Source of the DNA: Sphaerolaimus hirsutus | Lineage: Eukaryota > Nematoda > Chromadorea > Monhysterida > Sphaerolaimidae | Reading direction: 5' to 3' | NCBI GenBank assembly: GCA_964036195.1 | Contig: OZ038452.1 | Location: forward strand, 20,657,785-20,721,784 | Length of the DNA: 64,000 nt | Shown: one piece after another, positions 1 to 11,585 of the stretch | How positions within the stretch are numbered: the stretch's first letter is position 1 | Layout of the letters: each line of letters begins with the position of its first letter | Program-made: the position numbers and the translations under genes | Notes under the pieces: generated by a model | Seen by the model: only the letters and a program-made list of their open reading frames with translations | Databases searched by the model: none | Told to the model about the DNA's origin: nothing

Positions 1-35
1 GTGCAGCACACATCAAAAAAGCACCCATCCATCAT

Positions 36-2065
36 CTAGTGCAACACGGCGGCGAGCAGCAAGGCGGCCACCAAGCCGAGCACGCTGACAACGGCGCGCG
101 CGGCCGGGTTGCACTTGTCGCCGCGGCAGAAGTAACCCATGCCGCCGATGACTTCGTCCTGCGCCCACGGCAGCGGCACCGAGGTTTTGTACGATCGCGC
201 GTGGTTGTCTGTCGGCACTTGTTTGATCTCGTCCGTCAGAGGCGACCAACAACCTTTGGCGATTAGTTCGTGATCTGGGTGGGGTTGGGGGTGGGGTATT
301 TATGTGGTTCAGTGGACGCGATGGCATTGGAGTGATGTTCTGTTGTAAATTGTGTGTATTCCATGTAAAATTGTTGTTGTTGTGGTCTCGAACTTTTGAT
401 GAAAAATGGTATAACTGAGAAGTCGACAAAAATTGACTTTTTTTGGCAGAAATCATTGTTTGTTAATGTTTCTCGTGGCTCCATGGCCATAATATATCTA
501 TAGCAAATATCACCAATAATTACTGTGACGTTTTAGCTGCATATTAATCGACTCATAAATATATTTGAGAAGTCTTGGAGAAAAACGTTTTATTTTTAAA
601 AAAACGGAGCACTTAAAAAGTCTTTTTCCATCCCTAGCATAATAGCGTCCAAACAACATACCATCATCGACCATTTTGAAGCAAGCGGTATCACAGCAAG
701 TCTGTCCATGGATGCAGTTATCATAGTCGCGTCCGAGGCAGTTGTAGCACGAGTATTCGCCCCCCTTGCACTCGATCTGGGGCGAAGTTAAGTCGCACAA
801 AGTTACTCCTGCGAGACGACAGACATGCAGTTACATCCAGGGTCGTTTTTCGACAGGTTTAATATCTGTTCGTTTTAATTTTGAACAAGGGTCGGCGGGT
901 AACTACACTGTTCTTGGGCCACACAAAGAAACTGTCAAAAGTTATGTAAAAATGCCCTGGAAAATGTCATGAAATATGTCAAATGTCCAGAATTTTTTTT
1001 GCATTCTACATGGCATTTTTCATGACTTTAGACACTTTGCATGACTTTTGACATTTTACAGGGCATTTTACATCTGTTATTTTACAGGGTCTGAGATAGT
1101 GTTGGCACTTGATTTTTTTAAACTGATTTTTTTTAATCTGATTTTTTTTTATCAAAGGGAACTGATTTGAAATTAAAAAAATGGAAAGGCTAAATTGCTG
1201 GTGGAGTTGCACTAGGTATTTTGCAATTTTTTTTGCGCGCAAGTGCGCGATTTCTCAGACACATTACCATTGGTGGTGTTTTCATAGGTTTTGGGGCATT
1301 TTTAGTGTAAAAGCTTCCATTTATTCATGTTACCATGTAACAATAAGCTGTGATATGCCAGTGTAGTATATAATATCCAGCCAATATTCTCCAACATACT
1401 TTTAGTGTGTAACATCACTGTCAATGTATTAGCTTTCTCTTACAACTTTATTTGATCACTATTCCATGCTGAATTTCACTTGAAGTCAGGATTGTTCGAC
1501 AAAAAGCGATATAATTACATAATAAGTCGACATAAAATGGATATTTTTGAAAGAAATCTGTGCTTATAATGATATCCCACGACTCCAGTCATAATAATAC
1601 CACAATAGTCATAACAATACATTATGTCTGACACTTAACATACACATATTTTCTTCTATACCCCTATTTTGGACGATTTAAAAAAAACTGATTTTAATTT
1701 TTTTTAATCAAAAAAACTAAAATTGATGTTTTTAAATCGAGGCGTTTAAAAAAATTAATTTTTTTAAATCAAGGCGTTAAAAAAAAGATTTTTTTCCAAC
1801 CCTAGTCTGAGAGTGGCATCAGGTAGTGATTCGTTTGGCACACTGCCTTTTGAATTACCGCATTCACTCAGTTTCATATTTTTGGCATTTTTGCTGAACA
1901 GTAGACTCCTTCTAGCGCACTCACTACACAAGTTATAAGAACATCCGAAAGTGTGTCCCTAGCATCCATAACCAACCAAAATATCAAACATGACACCGCA
2001 AACGAAAAAGCAACGTGCAACGTACCAATCAACGACAAAACGACTAATAATCCAAGCGAATTCAT
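36..2065 (-). CDS. Ly6-like secreted, probably GPI-anchored cysteine-rich protein
   Basis: Three exons on the minus strand: 2065-2026, 808-662 and 253-36. They join in frame (40+147+218 nt) to give 134 residues. Exon 1 encodes only a signal peptide (MNSLGLLVVLSLIG) and ends at a strong GTACGT donor. Exon 2 carries the cysteine cluster (CYNCLGRDYDNC, then QTCCDTACF). Exon 3 has a further pair (YFCRGDKCNP) followed directly by a C-terminal hydrophobic tail (VVSVLGLVAALLLAAVLH) that reads as a GPI-attachment signal. The closing CN pair and the tail resemble small Ly6/uPAR-type surface proteins, which are numerous in nematodes. No enzyme motif is present, so the partner or receptor is unknown. 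Fold assignment is inference; the exon structure, signal peptide and tail are visible. The window starts just after the stop, so the 3' UTR is cut off. Confidence 0.72.
813..1806. repeat. Intron 1 of the Ly6-like gene: one inverted-repeat element interrupted by another
   Basis: An element with ends built from CTGTAAAATGTCA-like motifs occupies roughly 935-1096. At its right end it is interrupted by a second element, 1097-1804, flanked by the perfect 8-bp duplication GTCTGAGA (1089-1096 and 1805-1812). The second element begins TAGTGTTGGCACTTGATTT and ends with TTTTTTTCCAACCCTA. Both arms are runs of T and A with the motif GATTTTTTTTAATC, and the middle is unique sequence. A related copy lies at 45194-45873 with the same central sequence. 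No coding capacity is seen. Confidence 0.75.
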
Positions 2066-2507
2066 GGCGCACTATTCCGAACTGCCGCTGTGAGGTGCCA
2101 AAAAGCGAAGGGATAATTCCAGTGATCTTCCACTCGCTATTTTATGCGTGGACACCTGCGGGAGAATATTTTGAGCCTGGGAAATATTTGATAGTCAATA
2201 GAGAATCATAAAAAAACATCAACGTCAATTCAAAAAAACATCAATTGAAGATCTAAGATAAGTGCTTAGACGATTCTTTTATCGATCAGGCCGCATCAAA
2301 CAGGCGGGACTGAATTAGCTTTTATGATTGAACAAAATAGCACAAACTTTGTACACATGCGAAACTCGATAAACGTAAGTTTTTCCCCGGCGCGTACAAA
2401 CAGTATTCAAGATCGATAAACGTTTTACAATCTCTGCTGTACGGTTCGCACTGAGATGCGACCCCCAGACGCGTCAATTGTCCCAAAAATACAAGTACAG
2501 CGAACAT

Positions 2508-4162
2508 AATTCATGTTTTGAGAAGGCCATAGTGTATGCTGACAAGAGGGAGCTAAATAGTTTTAGTTATGCAGACAGCGCTGCTGTGTCATGGTATTGG
2601 CAACAAAATGAAAAATTTGCCCATTTTGATGAAAATGTTATCTGCATTGCACCTATGAAATTTTTATAATAGAAATCAGCACATTAAATAATTTGCATTT
2701 CAAAATTTCATGCCAATTTAGAATATTAATACCAGCAATAAATTGGAATGACAGAATGGCTCTCCACACACTGGAATTTTGAGTTGTGCACTCGACTGTT
2801 TTTGGAACACATATCTTCAAGATTCCAATTGAGGTGTCCAATTCAAAAAGTTGACAAGTCCAAAATATGAAAATTTTGAGTTAGGCCCGGAAACGTCATC
2901 TGGGGTTCTTCTGCACATTTTTCATCATTTTCCATAAATTTTTTGACCTCACATGCCCATATGGCAAAGTGCCAAATTTGAAATTTTTAGGGAAAAATGC
3001 AAGTTTGGGCAAGAAGTCGACAAGTCCACTTAGTTTTGGGCTAAAAGGTGACAAGTCCATCCTCCGCTTCCTTTTTTTATGGGAAAAAAATGCAAGAAAT
3101 GTGATAAGTCCACTATGGAAACCGATTTCTAAAAGGCGACAAGTGCATAATTTTCCCATAAGGCAGCCTCGGCTTCCCTGGGAACAAAAATGTTCTCACG
3201 TGCAAGAAGGCAACAAGTCCATTTCCCTCCCCAAAACAGTTTTGCTCTGACTGAATGGAATTTTATGGACATCCCATTTTTAACATATACGTTGAGAGCA
3301 GGGGCTGAAAATTTGACACATTATTGTCAACATATGGAACTTTATGAAAAGCATGAGAGAGCCAAATTGGACATGCACCACGGGCCTGGAATTGGATTGG
3401 AAACTTAAAAAGCGATTTACTCAAAATCACATTTTGTGGACTTGTCAACTTTTAGAATTAGATGCCTCAATTGTTTGATAAAAAAACTAGGCCAACAAAA
3501 TAGTTTGAAGTAATTCCAGGACATTTCCACATTTGAGATTTGTCACAAAAAAAAGCATTTGAAGCACCTAGTTTCAGTGTCTGGTGTACCAATAAGACCA
3601 AAGCTTCCTGCCCACTGGCTATGACATCAAGTTATTTACAACATATATATGTTACATAATGAAATCAGTTTTGGCGAATGCAGAACATGTTCATGTAACC
3701 AATTACATTCTGTTGTATGAGTCTGTCAAACATGTGTGTTCAGGGCAAAAAAACAATATGCAAAAATCGTATGAGAAGTTATGCTTAAGATTGTGAAAAT
3801 GCAATAAAACACTGTACATTTCATGTAGTTTCTGGTGGGAAAAGGTGACCAGGAATTTTCTGTACACCCGAAAAGCACATCGCGGTCTTGCTCCGAGCAA
3901 TGTACCCTGATTCCAGGATTTGACACGTTTTACACATGCGGGCAAAGAAAATTGTGCACAAACTATGTACCCTGTTTTTTACAAAGTTCATCCCATCGCG
4001 GTCACTTTTTATTAGCAATGAAATTTTCCTGGGCGGAGTTTGCGAATACAACGTCCCGGCAAATCGAGGCACGAAATATCCATTCAAAAACGTAAAAAGA
4101 AAAAATATCGCCCTGCTGAGCTGCTCGAATCGACGGGCGACGCAAGTGAAACAGGCGGCAAT
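2508..4162. repeat. Intergenic region between the Ly6-like gene and SET, with a long foldback element at 2826-3473
   Basis: No gene is seen here. From 2826 to 3473 there is an inverted-repeat element whose ends read CAATTGAGGTGTCCAATTC and, at the right, the reverse complement with small changes. Just inside lie GTTGACAAGTCC and its inverse GGACTTGTCAAC, and the motif GACAAGTCC recurs several times through the body. I could not find a convincing target duplication. Sequence 3480-4100 is AT-rich with no recognisable feature. The SET promoter should lie near 4000-4160 but no TATA box or initiator stands out. Confidence 0.5.
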
Positions 4163-7100
4163 ATGTCAGCGACGGCGGGCGGCGACAAGTGCGACGCGGA
4201 GGCGCCCGTGCCGAAGAAAGCAAAGCCGGACCAGGATGAACCGAAAATCAACGGTGACGCTGCAAACAATAAGGTCGAATTATGGTGGGGGATACTTTTA
4301 TTTTGAGAGCGGCGCGTCATTGTCTGGTATTTAGTTTGGTGGGCAAACAATTTCTCAGTGTTCGTTTACTAATTGGCTTAGGTCCAAGTGACACTCGTAC
4401 CTCCTTCCAGAGAATGAGCGCGTCACCAAAACACCCAGACCTAAGCCAAAGCAGAGCCTAAAATATTGAAAATATTACAAATTTGTAAAGCATATCCAAA
4501 CAAAATACATGCTAAGTACAAGCCGTATCCAAATCAATAATCCCAATCAAATTTTTGGCACATTATCAAAAAAGTCGCAAAAAGAATGCCGATGAATTGA
4601 ATCACAAACTGGGCAGTGTCGTCGGGAACTTTTTATTTTTCTACTTAAGTATGAAAAATTAGTGTGGATTTGGTGCCATTCCCTCAAGTTGACATGTTAA
4701 GTGACCAGTTGACAAGTTAAGTGACCTGTTGAAAGTCAAGAGTCGAGTAAAATGACAAGTTAAAAGTCAAAAGTCAAGTAAAATGACAAATGACAAGGCA
4801 AGAGTCAAGTTAAATGACAAGTCAAGTCAAGAGTCCTTTTACTTGACTCTTGACTTTAACTTGTTACTTATCTTTTTACTTGACTTTTAACTTGTCTCTT
4901 GTCATTTCAATTTACTCTTAACTTATCGTTTGTCATTTTACTTGATTCTTAACTTGTCAACTTGCGGGACTGGCCCTTGGTCGTACTCTCGCCTGTCATA
5001 CTTTTTTGTCCCAATTCTTGTGGCATGGGGATTCGGGTGAAAATGGACTGGCAAATTTATTTATGCTAACCGCACAGCACTACATTTTCAATTTTCAGGC
5101 TCTCGAGGAAATTGATTCGTGCCAAACTGAGATCGACAAGCTCAACGAGAAGTGCAGCGAGGAGATTTTACTGGTCGAACAGAAATTCAACAAACAGCGG
5201 CGGCCGCTTTTCGATCAGCGCAGCAAGCTGATTGAAAAAGTGCCCAATTTCTGGGTGACCGCGGTCTGTGGATTCGCTGTCGTGGTTCCCATTAAATTGA
5301 CACATTGTTTTTTTTGTTCCCCGCCTTTTTAAATGAAGAAAATATTCATAAAGACAGTAACTTAAAAGACAATATCGGCCTGTTTGTACAAGTCATGTGC
5401 AAAATTTCTTTTCACTGTTAACAACATCTTCAATTTGTTGTTCATTGTTCCTTTTTTAAGTAGCGCACAAAATCTATCGAGGCGCGCGAACATTTTTCAA
5501 TATCGCTATAAACTGGGATTACAGCTAAGCGGCGTTTGACGTGAAATGATGACATTAAAAATTAGGTCGTAAAATTGATTACATCAAAATAGACAGGTAC
5601 AGCGTTAATTTCATTTCAGAAATTTCAGAATTAGATAGTTCTAGTAATTGTGTGTCCCAAAAAATTAAGAAATTTTTTTATCATTTAATAAGTTATTTTT
5701 TTTAGCTCAAAATTTACAAATTTTACGTCAAACATTTTACATCAACAACAAAATTTTGACGTAAAATTAATAACTACTTAAATGATGATTATTTTATTAA
5801 AAAAATTTGGAACACAATTACAAGATCTGATTCTGAAATTTCAACGCTGTACCTTTGTCTATTTTGATGTAATCAATTTTACATCATCATTTCATGTCAA
5901 ACGCCGCTGAGCCGTAATCCAGGCTTACGCGCGACCGGTCTGCTTAAATCATGCTTAATCATTTTCAGTTTATCAATCATCCGCAAATTTCGGCGATTGT
6001 GGATGAGGACGAGGAAGAGTGTCTGCACTACTTGAGCTCTGTTGAGGTTCGATTTTTCACATCTTTCACCAGCTGGTGCCAATTCCGCGAGTAGACAAGT
6101 GGCAGGGAAAGTGCCAAGTGAGCAGCAATCACGTGTGGAGTGACGAGTAAACTGTATTTTTCTGTTTATTTACACATTTACTTTACAAATCTCCACTTAA
6201 CTCTTGTCACTTATCAAATCTTGTTGCTTCTCTACTCTGCGGACATCATACATAGTATGGAAACCTACCATAACCCATCTGAATAATTAACCAAAGATTA
6301 TACAGGTTTTTCATCAAAATATGTATTTTTACTTTGAAATAATTAATGACGAAATTTAGCACAAGATTTTACTCATTAAATTATGGTAGGATTCTGCGCA
6401 AAGTATGCGCTCCACTCGTTATACTTTTCCGACGTTGACGCGGGTAAACGCACCATCAGTAAATACTAATATTCTAATTGTACTGTCGCAGGTGGAGGAA
6501 TTTGAGGACATCAAATCAGGCTACAGGCTCAAATTCAAATTTGAAGCGAATCCGTTTTTCAAGAACACCCAGATTGTGAAGGAGTTCAAGTTGGAGGCGG
6601 AGCCGAGCTGCACGTGCACGCCGATTGAGTGGAAGGACGGAATGAACCTGGTAGAAAGAGCGAAGGTTTGTGTGGTTGTTGACATTTATATATGGGGAGT
6701 TTCATTCCAAAAACGCATATATCCACAATTTTCAATTTTTCAAAATCGCATTTTAAAGTTTGAGAATGGCCCGACGGCGCTATGTTTGGGCGACAAAGCT
6801 TGCCTTGCACTTTTAAGATAGATCCGACATTTCTCTACAATTTTTGTAACCACAAATTTTGTTGGCCGGGAAATATTTAGGGAGTTATGTGAGATTTTGT
6901 AAGTCACCCAAAATTGGGAACAAATCTGAACATTTGAAATTTAATGTTAAATAACTTCTTAACGGTGCATCGTAGGCAAAAACGAATTACACCACTGCAA
7001 AGCCCGTGTCTACCTAAATTTTCAGATCAATATATACACGCATATTTGATTTATAGTGCAAAATATATTTGGAAATTCACGTATGCATTTTTGGAAATGA

Positions 7101-9539
7101 AACTTTATTTTGTATGGGAATTCCGGCCAGCTCTTCGCGACCGCTCCGAAGCACGCGTGCATTTTTGGAAATAAAACTATATTATGGATATGTGCATTTT
7201 CGATATGAAACTCCGGCGGTATGAGATGGATTTTTGATGTGAAAGTCCTGTTTTTTATAGGGGACTGGTCATGGATATGTGAACTTTCGATGTGAAAATT
7301 GTTATTTTTTTTGGAAAATCGGTACCACTGTATAGGGTTCAAACGGGATCCCGATCCCGGATCCCGTGAAATTCCGGGATTTAGCAGTCCCGATCCCTAT
7401 CCCGAAAATTTTCAAATCCCGATCCCGAAAAACTCCCAAGTCCGGGATCCCGATCCCGGAAAAATTAGTGGAAATTATCAAAAGTGAAAAAACGACGTTT
7501 TTGCATGCAACAATGTGAACGCAAACCCCCAGCGTTCATTTTATGCCACGTTTCTGGCATCCAACAGTGTTTTTAGACCTTTATGAACAACTGTGGATGT
7601 CAAAACATTGGCCAAAATCTCTATCTCAAGACCCCAATCCCGATCCCGAAAAAATGCCAATCCCGATCCCGTGACCCCAATCCCGATCCCGATCCCGAAA
7701 TCTCAAAAAAAACAATCCCGATCCCGAAAAGTCAATCCCGTTTGAACCCTACCACTGTATCTCGGGAACGAACGCTGATTTTTTCCCTAAAATGTGAAAA
7801 ACTATACGTGGAGGTCAAATCCATTTTTGCATCCATTTCCAATGCACCATTTTTTGCCTGTGGTTTAGTCATTTTTCTCCCTTTTTGGTTACACAAAACC
7901 TTATATATTGATCTGCGAATCCCTGCGATTTACTATTTATCTACCCGAATCAGTCAAAATCTACTAGACCATCAGATAATAGGTATATGACAAAAATTTC
8001 AGTGACTTTTGAATGACTCAATTTGATTTGAAAATTTACATAACGTTTTGCATTAAAAGTCTTTTTGCAAAGATCAGGTTGTCAAAAACTTTTTAAATCC
8101 CTAATTTAAATATATTTTCGCTCTATTTCTCGCCATTTTCGTAAAGTTCGGTTGTATTTTCTACTGAAATTATAGGGTTGGTTTTGTTATTGTAACTGTT
8201 GGGCGTAACTTGTTAGGTTAGTGAGTGGATGGCTACAAAATACATTTCTATTCTTCTAAATTGGTCAATAGCGGTACTTCGACCGCAGAAAGCGCACCAG
8301 TCTGCCGGGGGTCCGCCTGGCGAGACGCGCACCTTTTTCCTGTGGCTCGGCGACGCGACCGAGCCGGACGACATCGCCGAGGTGATCAAGGACGACGTGT
8401 GGCCCAACCCGCTGCAGTACTTCCTCGTGCCCGACGGCGACGACGACGATGCCGCCGACGAGGATCTCGGTGCGTTGGCTCCGCCCCCCCCCACGCACAC
8501 TGAACATGTTTGCATGTGCAACTTCGATTCTTGCAAGTCACGACTATTCGATGAAATATGCTATACGTAAGGAGTCGACAAAAATGGACTTAGGCAGAAG
8601 TTACCACTTTAACGCTTTCCCATGGCTCCACCACCATTACATGGCTATATGAAACATTATTAAATACCGAGACTGGCCTCAAACTGTACATTTTCGAGAA
8701 AAAAACCGTTTGTCAAAGTAACAACGTTTTACCATCCCTAATCTGAAATTCGTGTCAACTGAATGTCAACTAAATAAAAAAATTTAAAAAGCATCATGCT
8801 TAACAGAAACAATTAAAATCAGGGGTCTCCAGGATTTTGGCCCTCGCGGGTGCTGGATATATAGCAAATCGCTCCTCCGGAGCGATAGATAGCTGAAAAA
8901 ATTTCTGGGGGGGCTTGGGGGAGGGCTGGCGGGGGCACAATATATAGGCTTTTTCAAGGTTAAGAAGGCAGAAAGGGGAAAAAACGCTAATAATCAGTTA
9001 AAAGTAGCCAAAAGTAGGTATAAAATGGCTAAAAATAGGTATATAACCATGTATATAGCCGGAAAGCACGATTTTGAAGGTGAAAAACTGTAAAAAAGGT
9101 GCGAAAATTAGTGATTTTGAGCGAAAATTGGGGCGAAATTTCTAAAAAACGACTCCAGATAGATAGATAGCTGAGCGATTTGGGGGGGGGGGTGTCTTTG
9201 GGGGTAGTAGCCAAAAAATTTGCCTTGGGATAGATAGATAGATAGAAAGCTGGCCGATGTCGGGGGGGGGGGGGCAGGCCCCCCCTTAGGAGACGCCTGA
9301 TTAAAATTAAGTGTGACGATATATTTAAAATTTACATTAATTAAGCTCTATCACATAGGAAAGTTGAAATCACATGATTAACCAAAATTGTATTAAATTC
9401 AGTTGACACGACTTTTGATGGCAACTAGTGTGTGGGCCCATTCAGTGCGATTACCACAGGCGACGACGATGACGACGACGAAGACCTCGACGAGGAGGCG
9501 GACGCTGACGATGCCGACGACGGTGACGGTGGCCAATAA
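4163..9539 (+). CDS. SET: SET / TAF-I histone chaperone (NAP family)
   Basis: Six exons: 4163-4273, 5099-5263, 5969-6046, 6492-6665, 8289-8469, 9460-9539. All are joined by GT-AG introns in a consistent frame, giving 262 residues, close to animal SET (about 275-290). Order of parts: a lysine-containing acidic N-terminus ([12 protein letters not shown]); the dimerisation helix ([20 protein letters not shown]); the NAP fold ([37 protein letters not shown]); the conserved [19 protein letters not shown] block; and an acidic Asp-rich tail ending GDGGQ. The family binds histones, inhibits PP2A and blocks histone acetylation in the nucleus. The start codon begins exon 1, and its short basic-acidic leader matches the family. 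Introns 3-5 hold mobile elements; the coding part looks intact. Confidence 0.95.
4674..4975. repeat. AGTCAAGTTAAATGAC degenerate palindromic repeat in SET intron 1
   Basis: About 300 bp built from variants of AGTCAAGTTAAATGACAAGT and its reverse complement. The left half is mostly one orientation and the right half the other, so the whole can fold back. The ends read CAAGTTGACA and TGTCAACTTG. It has the same plan as the other simple-sequence-arm elements, but I cannot read a clean target duplication. Confidence 0.55.
5518..5922. mobile_element. Foldback MITE with about 120-bp terminal inverted repeats in SET intron 2
   Basis: The left arm starts GGATTACAGCTAAGCGGCG and the right arm ends with the near-perfect inverse, CGCCGCTGAGCCGTAATCC. 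Pairing continues inward through GTTTGACGTGAAATGATG and a block containing ACATCAAAATAGACA and its inverse. The loop is AT-rich. There is no open reading frame and no clear target duplication. It sits about 45 bp upstream of SET exon 3. Confidence 0.8.
7333..7751. mobile_element. hAT-like element with GGGATCCCGATCCC arms (copy 1)
   Basis: It is flanked by a perfect 8-bp duplication, CCACTGTA, at 7325-7332 and 7752-7759. The ends are TAGGGTTCAAACGGGATC and GTTTGAACCCTA. Both arms are degenerate iterations of CCCGATCCCG, which is almost self-complementary. The roughly 150-bp core is unique and is found again, inverted and decayed, in an RBM22 intron near 28768-29113. It lies in SET intron 4. 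Confidence 0.9.
8820..9299. mobile_element. hAT-like element, CAGGGGTCTCC family, in SET intron 5
   Basis: It is flanked by the perfect 8-bp duplication ATTAAAAT (8812-8819 and 9300-9307). The ends are CAGGGGTCTCC and GGAGACGCCTG. The arms contain many GATAGATAGATAGCTG units and G or C runs, and the core has GTATATAG-type repeats. No transposase is encoded. Related copies lie at 40092-40555 and 43660-43939, with a short diverged one at 12309-12421. Confidence 0.9.
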
Positions 9540-9983
9540 CCTGCCCGGTCGTTTGCCTCCCTCGTACATTGTTCTATGTTTCCCTTTGTTTCCATTATCT
9601 CACTCGCTCGGCTGAGGTGTCTACGTGCTGAGTGTCAGATGGTTTTTGTTTGACTGTGTGCGCTCTGGCTTTGTAGTGTTGGAACGATGCCAGGATTTTA
9701 TGGGTTTTTTTTCGACGGAAGTTCGGTGTTGTTTTTAATGGAAATATGCTCGGGTTTCCGCTCTGTAAATATGTTACTTTGGAATGTTAAATATGTTACT
9801 TTTAATATCTTCTGTATACAAATGTTTGATATTGAAATATAGATAAATAATATCTAAAGATCGTTCCAGCCCTACTGCCGGCGTGGTTTCTTTTGATTGC
9901 GAGATACGTTCTTTTCTGACCTTGATAAATCATTTTTGGGCGGCATGTTTTTGGGTAAATAACGTTCTTAAAAATGAGTAAAT

Positions 9984-9989
9984 AATAAA
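9984..9989 (+). terminator. Candidate poly(A) signal of SET
   Basis: AATAAA about 445 bp after the SET stop codon; it is the most convincing plus-strand hexamer before the next repeat. Assigned by position only. Confidence 0.3.
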
Positions 9990-10115
9990 TAGTGTTGTGT
10001 ACCTGGTAGCTGTGTACTATTCAAAGTTTCTTCCAGACTTATTGACATGACCGGTTCACGTGTGGGTTCCAAAGTGGCGCTGTCGCTGCAAGTAGTAATA
10101 CAAATCATAGTCTGG

Positions 10116-10229
10116 TAAGGTTCGGAAGATATAACATATGGGATATCGATTATTTTTTCATATCGAATATCGATATCTACAATTTTGACAAAAATATCGA
10201 TATCGAATAGTCATATCGTCCGAACCCTA
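10116..10229. mobile_element. Short hAT-like element made of CGATATCG repeats
   Basis: Only 114 bp, flanked by the perfect 8-bp duplication TAGTCTGG (10108-10115 and 10230-10237). The ends are TAAGGTTCGG and CCGAACCCTA. The interior is almost entirely variants of ATATCGATATCG, a self-complementary unit. The large element at 48332-53367 belongs to the same family. Confidence 0.88.
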
Positions 10230-10239
10230 TAGTCTGGTC

Positions 10240-11430
10240 ACTCATCATGCCGGACACAAATTTACTTTTATTCGGTGACACAGTGGTCTCGGTATTTTTG
10301 TGGTATAACACAGTACTCTTTTCAATTCTATCGATTTATAATGCCCGTAAATGTGTAAAGAATGTTCTTTCGGATCGGTTATTTCAATCGAAGCTGTACC
10401 ATTATAAATGTTTTATTGTTGCATTGTTGTGTTTCATCAGATGAAGCATTCCACTTGCCATAAAAGACAAGTGTTCTTTTCATTGTTAAAAAAACTCATC
10501 GATTAAAACTGGCTGCCACAACTTTTTATTAAACAAGCTGAATTTCTGACAAGCTTTCACGGCGTCGCGATTCCCTTGGCAGTAAGTAAAGGAGTTTGGT
10601 TGTGATATTTAGTATAACTAAAAACATCACTGTTTGCACAAGCACGCGCCACTGCAGAATACATACTTAACTCGCACACATCATTTGTTATACATTCCAA
10701 TACAATCCTCGCGCTGAATACAACTTAATACATAAATACAAGTGGTATTTACAGCTTACTTTGAATGGAATTTCTAAATTTTCAAGTGAGCATAATTTTT
10801 TAGTTGCCAACACTGGTAAGTGAACGCTGCTAAGTGACGGTAAGTGCTGCTAAAATACGGGGTTGACGCAAACCAATGCATTTTATTACAATTGAATGGT
10901 AATTGAACGCATTTGTCGGCAGTACTTCAAAAAATCAATTCAAGAGTGATTTTGATGGTAACCGGCGGTCTTTCATTAGAGAACATAATCAGTCCATGAT
11001 AAGTAAAACCTGTCGTCCACCCCGGAATCAAAAATTTCGAAATCTTGCCGATATATACCACCATCAAGAAAAAATCTTGCACTGCACCACTTACTAAGTG
11101 AATAAATAGTAGTGTATAAAGATAGTAATTTACATACACCAATAAAATACACCAACGGCCACACATAAATATTACCTGCACACTCAAGACACTCAATGGC
11201 GCTGCGCACACTAGTACACCACCGAAATTTGGGAAACTCATAAATCCGCTTAGAACACACTTGAATTTACCAAAATGAGGAGTCGGTGAACTATGGGGAT
11301 CAAAAAAAATCATTGTGGTAATTCAAGAGTTCCTCAAATTTGGACCGTGGTACTAGTGTGCGCGGCCACAATTCCCCCCGATCAATAGTTGATTCCATTG
11401 GGCATGTGCTGGTCCGAATCGACGACCTAG
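10240..11430. other. Region between the converging SET and PLPPR-like genes
   Basis: No gene is recognised. An inverted-repeat element at 11198-11369 is flanked by AAT on both sides. Its ends are GGCGCTGCGCACACTAG and CTAGTGTGCGCGGCCAC, and internal arm sequence AAATTTGGGAAACTC pairs with GAGTTCCTCAAATTTGG. The remainder, 10240-11190, is AT-rich with no open frame that looks coding. Confidence 0.55.
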
Positions 11431-11431
11431 G

Positions 11432-11585
11432 GCCAGTCCCAGACCCTGTGATACGCCCTGTCAAATGTCATGTTAAAGTCATGTAAAACTCGGTTGCCAT
11501 TTTGCAGGGCATTTTACATGACTTTTGACACTTTGCATCACATTCGACATTTTACAGGGCGTTTCACAGTGTCTGGGACTGGCAC
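11432..11585. mobile_element. CTGTAAAATGTCA-family MITE overlapping the PLPPR-like 3' coding end
   Basis: The ends are CCAGTCCCAGACCCTGTGA and the imperfect inverse CAGTGTCTGGGACTGG, followed inward by GCCCTGTCAAATGTCATG and its inverse. Other members, in different states of decay, are near 935-1096, 12537-12665, 16597-16845, 18932-19152, 25155-25290, 42595-42700 and 43183-43255. They share the motifs CCCTGTAAAATGTCA and CATGACTTTTGACAC. I could not establish a target duplication for the family. Confidence 0.75.

Noticed and set aside
4680..4970. Possible CRISPR-like or tandem satellite array
   Set aside because: The repeats are degenerate, alternate in orientation and have no spacers; the organism is eukaryotic.
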